Shown piece by piece: positions 60,643-64,000 of a stretch of DNA of 64,000 bases. The DNA comes from Hirudinaria manillensis (taxonomy: Eukaryota; Annelida; Clitellata; Hirudinida; Hirudinidae). The DNA lies in assembly GCA_034509925.1 (NCBI GenBank), contig CM067534.1:953501-1017500 (forward strand). The letters are read 5' to 3'. The notes under the pieces are model-generated. The model did not search any database and was not told where the DNA came from. It saw only the letters and a program-made list of their open reading frames with translations. Numbering within the stretch: the first letter of the stretch is position 1; every line of letters starts with the position of its first letter. Position numbers and translations under genes: made by a program.

Positions 60643-61034
60643 AAATAAACCAATTCCAATGAGCCAAATTAGTGAATAAGTTTCGTCCCTCCTAGTTATT
60701 TGAGACCATATAGCGGCTTTGTATGTGGGAAATACTACTAGCAAGATGTTAAAGCTTCTGAAATTTACCATAACCTATTTAATTCAATGAATTAATTTAT
60801 GAAATCTTTGGTTTTTAAGGTATTAATTCAAAAAATGCTTCTTTAACACGAATGTGTTTATTATGTTTGAAATTATTGAAATCAATAAAATTTTTATAAA
60901 AGTTTAAAAGAAATTCTATAGATTTATATTCTTTGAAGTTCACCTCTACGACGAGATTGGTTGTTGTTTAAGCTCATAAAGTAGAAAATTTATCTGTTCT
61001 GTCTTTTCACATTTAAGACTAAAATATAATCATA

Positions 61035-62548
61035 ATGTCAGGGAACATGAATGACATTCAACTTTCATATTCGTGTGCAATTTCTCACTCCACTGCATTA
61101 CGAATTCAAAGGTTGGTAGATATTCATTATTTATATTCATTTGCTACATTAAACCTTTATTTTTAACACTTTTAAAATAATAGTCCCCTTTGGCGAATTT
61201 TTATGATAATATAAAGTTTTAAAGATATATTCCCAGCACGAATTTGAAATATATAAATACATTGTTTTTCCTAAAACCGATTGACAATAACTTAATGCAT
61301 AGTAATATAGTGAATAAGTAATTATAAATAATCCATTAATTTGGCAGAGATATACATGAAATTGTCAATAATCCACCTCCTGGAATTTATGGTCTGCCTG
61401 ATAAGAATGATGTACAACTTGTGAGTTTCAAAATTTATTGAATTCATATATCTTTCCAATTATATTACATAAATCGATCTGATAATAGTTATATTATGTT
61501 GGGCAATTCAATAGGCTTTATACTTCATTAAGTACGCACAAGTGTACAAGTTTTTCAAGTGAATAATTCCTGATAATTCATAATTTCCATAACTTTCTCA
61601 GCTGAACGTACTAATTATTGGTCCATGCGATACACCGTATAGGGGTGGCATGTTTCGATTCGAAGTTAAATTAAGAGACGATTACCCTATCAGACCTCCT
61701 CTAGTAAAGTGCCTCACTACCCAAGAACACAACGTCCGCCTGGGTCTTGAATTGTTTGGTCGAGGCATTGTATGTTTGAGCCTTTTAGAGTAAGAATTTT
61801 CTATATTTTGCCGATTAAACATTTATAATCACATTTTTTTCTTAATCTGAGAAGTTACTTTATAATATTTCAATAATCTTGATTTTAAAAAATATTTTCA
61901 GACCTAAATCATGGTCCCCAGAAATAACTATCGGAGGATTGGTGCAATCCATTCAGTCTCTCTTGAGAGCCAATCCTTATGGAGACTGGAAAGTGAGTAG
62001 GATTTTATGATGCAACAAATCCCAATGATAATATTTAAGTGATAAATGATATAAGACTTGTAAATAAAAAAAATCATTATCTAATGGTAATAATGAATAT
62101 TAAGGCATCAGATGCAGAGGAGTGTGTAAACTACAGCAGGTTGATTCAACACGAGACCATTAGGATCGCAGTTTGTGACGTATATGAAAAAAAGGAACTT
62201 TATACCGATTATTATGCGTATGATTTTATTTCGTTTACTTTTTTAAGAAGTAAATTGAATAAGGCTCTGATTTTGTTTTCTTGCGTTTTCAGTGACAAGA
62301 TAGAGAGGACTTTTAATCAGAATTATGATTTCTACGTTCAAGTTTGCAATGACAACAAACAATTCGATGGCACGGTATTGCAGGTGATTATATAAACAAA
62401 AAATCAATATTTTCATATCAATATTCCCGTATTTAATAGAAATAAATAGTTAAATAATAATTTTCAGGATCCTCATACACTCAGGCACGTCCATTTAAAC
62501 TTTCGGAAGTTGCTGATCAAACTTCAAACTTTCAAAACCACACAATAA
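61035..62548 (+). CDS. UBE2Z-like ubiquitin-conjugating enzyme, copy B
   Basis: Seven exons in frame: 61035-61111, 61348-61420, 61602-61789, 61902-61992, 62105-62217, 62293-62383 and 62468-62548; 237 aa. Collinear with copy A 0.4 kb upstream, and exons 2 and 3 have identical lengths (73 and 188 bp). Motifs: DIHEIVNNPPPGIYGLPD, IIGPCDTPYRGGMFRF, DYPIRPPLVKCLTT, FGRGIVCLSLLEPKSWSPEI (catalytic Cys kept), IQSLLRANPYGDW, IQHETIRIAVCDVYEKK. The HPN asparagine position is Arg, and the EPGFE segment after NPY is lost (exon 4 is 21 bp shorter). The part encoded by one exon in copy A is split into three here. The AATAAA poly(A) signal overlaps the stop codon (62544-62549). Confidence 0.9.
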
Positions 62549-62930
62549 AATGTTTTTAAAAGTATATTTTGTTTATCTTCGTACTTCTTGATCAGGAAAT
62601 AATAATGTACTCAGACCGTTATATTGATGACGTTGGAATAAAACTATTTTTTTTTGCTACTTTGCAGCTCACATCTTGCACATCTAGTGAATTTATAAAT
62701 TCAGTATTCAATCTCATAAGATTGTCACACTTCAATCCTAAAATATTGGAAACCCAAAAAATGAGGTTTTCTATATAATATATCGTATTTCTATATGGTA
62801 TGTCATTCAAAATGCAAATTTGCAACGGAAAATTTTTATTGCTTCAATGATTTACCCAGATTTAATTCATTACCGAAATAGCTTTCATGAATTTATGTAA
62901 TTTCATATGAATGCATTAATTTCCCGATTT
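62549..62930. other. Spacer between convergent UBE2Z copy B and CAP genes
   Basis: 382 bp of AT-rich 3' flanking DNA. Nothing else recognised. Confidence 0.6.
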
Positions 62931-63810
62931 TCAGGGCTTGTAGCACAAGTCATTCTGGCAAGTGTATCCCTCAGGGCATTCGGAACAAGGACTTCCAAGA
63001 TTGTACGGCTTGCCACCCATGTAACTGGCGCTGTAACAACGAGAAGCAAAAGGTTTCCAAACGTTTTTAGAAAAAAAGAGAAGCAATTTTAATAAATAGC
63101 ATGTGGACAAAAACAAAAATGTGAATACTCACCCTGGGCCGTAGTTGCAAACTATCAGGTTTCCACTGACTTTTCCTTCCTCATCAGGTCCGTTACACCT
63201 TGCAACGCCGCATCCAACGAACTCCGACTCTGACCAAACAATCTGAGAAAGAAAGGCCTTCATTATTCCATACGACCTTCAAGCTCCAATAAATTTATTT
63301 GCAATAAATTGTAATAAATTGCACATGCCTGAGTGTAATGGTCACAATATCCCCTTCTTCTACATCTGTCTTCTGTATAGTTATAGTACTTCTTTTCGCT
63401 GAAGAACCTCTGGATTTCGTCAACGGGATCCATTGTGGGGCTAACACGGCACGATTTCAACGCGATGTTTTGACCGACGCGCTTGAATTCGGTCTTTACA
63501 CCCTCTGGTTGTCCAAATGTGAAGACGCAGCCGTCGGCCAGCAAGCTTGCAGAGTGAGCCAAAGCCGGATGCCATTTCTGTCGGTCGAGTAATTCAACTT
63601 TACATCAAATGTTCTCCAACCAAATGCCGCTGTCTCACTTCCATAAGCGTAAAATGAATCCAAACTCACCATTTCCTTCATGTTACTCGCACCCTCTCCT
63701 CTTCTGAGTTCGTTGTGCTTATCGAGAACCTTCTGTTCTTCTTCTGGACTCAGCATCGCTCCAGATGCGAGGCAGAAAGTTGCAGCCACGAGAAACAAGA
63801 TCTTCATCAT
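62931..63810 (-). CDS. Secreted CAP-domain (CRISP/GLIPR-like) protein
   Basis: Four coding exons on the minus strand, 63810-63670, 63577-63329, 63242-63133 and 63030-62931, encode 199 aa. Signal peptide MMKILFLVAATFCLASGA, then VLDKHNELRRGEGASNMKEM (classic CAP start), KWHPALAHSASLLADGC, VGQNIAL, DHYTQIVWSESEFVGCG (CAP1 motif split by an intron), VCNYGPGASYMGGKPY (CAP2) and a short Cys-rich tail SPCSECPEGYTC. A glutamine replaces the usual Glu in the GENI motif, as in many venom-allergen-like members. Intron 2 starts with GC (CAG|GCATGT), a GC-AG intron. The family is extracellular with varied roles (lipid binding, defence, reproduction); the specific role here is unknown. Confidence 0.93.
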
Positions 63811-63813
63811 CTT

Positions 63814-63930
63814 CTAAAGATTTAAAAGTTGATATTGAAATCAATCAAAACGTTTCAATTGTTAATCACAATCTCACCTCGAATGAGAGTCGATCACGTT
63901 TTCATGCTCTTAATCGGCGCTATTTAAGCC
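63814..63930 (-). promoter_or_regulatory. TATA promoter, 5' UTR exon and intron of the CAP gene
   Basis: Minus strand: a TTAAATA box (plus 63921-63928) lies about 30 bp before a short non-coding exon ending at 63879 (CATTCGAG|GTGAGA). A 65 bp intron (63878-63814) closes with CTTTAG three bases before the ATG. Transcription would start near 63890-63898. Spacing and splice sites agree with each other, but transcription itself is inferred. Confidence 0.6.
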
Positions 63931-64000
63931 TTTTTTTAATCATTTCATCATTCGCACTCACGCGCGTCAAAGTTTGCTTAATATTTGGTCCTAGGGCTTA

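Noticed and set aside
62931-63810. CAP gene as a venom toxin
   Set aside because: The CAP family is broad and mostly non-toxic; nothing in this sequence points specifically to venom.
1-64000. CRISPR array, bacterial operon or phage-like system
   Set aside because: Tandem repeats here have no unique spacers; introns, microsatellites and metazoan genes show this is animal nuclear DNA.

Overview
This window is nuclear DNA from an animal, almost certainly an invertebrate. The genes are split by many short GT-AG introns, the sequence is AT-rich and crowded with microsatellites, and every recognisable gene is metazoan. Degenerate TTAGGG/CCCTAA tracts suggest a vertebrate-type telomere repeat, as in many lophotrochozoans, cnidarians and echinoderms. 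I cannot fix the phylum; an annelid-like or other lophotrochozoan genome is only a guess. I see no bacterial gene organisation and no CRISPR.

Layout. (1) 0-11 kb: the 3' end of a UBE2V/Mms2-type ubiquitin E2 variant, then two FkbM-type methyltransferase genes that look like a segmental duplication. A Ty1/copia fragment lies in front of the first copy and a frameshifted R2-like retrotransposon lies between the copies, next to an (ACT)n(AAT)n repeat. (2) 11.5-15.4 kb: a complete five-exon Kua/TMEM189 (plasmanylethanolamine desaturase) gene. UEV and Kua are also neighbours in vertebrates, but in the opposite order. (3) 15.4-34.8 kb: a gene-poor, microsatellite-rich stretch holding one intronless-looking single-pass membrane protein (minus strand, 20.4-21.8 kb), a GC-rich regulatory-looking island at 26.2-26.5 kb, telomere-like tracts and a roughly 480 bp TATTA array. 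(4) 34.8-39.3 kb: a BED-finger hAT transposase, then three related segments with a thrombospondin-1-like signature. (5) 41.0-48.2 kb: a complete 14-exon SLC5-type sodium/monocarboxylate-like transporter on the minus strand. (6) 48.7-53 kb: a transposon graveyard with a Helitron helicase fragment, a broken Tc1 element and a CENP-B/Tigger-like remnant. (7) 53.1-63.9 kb: a compact gene-rich block with tRNA-Leu(UAG), a DNTTIP2/Fcf2 gene, a WIPI-type PROPPIN autophagy gene, two tandem UBE2Z-like E2 genes and a secreted CAP-domain protein with a readable TATA promoter.

Functional themes. The loci are mostly independent housekeeping genes: ubiquitin conjugation at both ends of the window, plasmalogen synthesis, organic-anion uptake, ribosome biogenesis and autophagy. 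There is no operon-like system. I found no clearly new biological system. The best candidates for novelty are the divergent UBE2Z pair with altered active-site surroundings and different intron layouts, the reversed UEV-Kua linkage, the R2-like element at trinucleotide repeats, the TSP1-like triple array, and the orphan membrane protein with a PDZ-type C-terminus.
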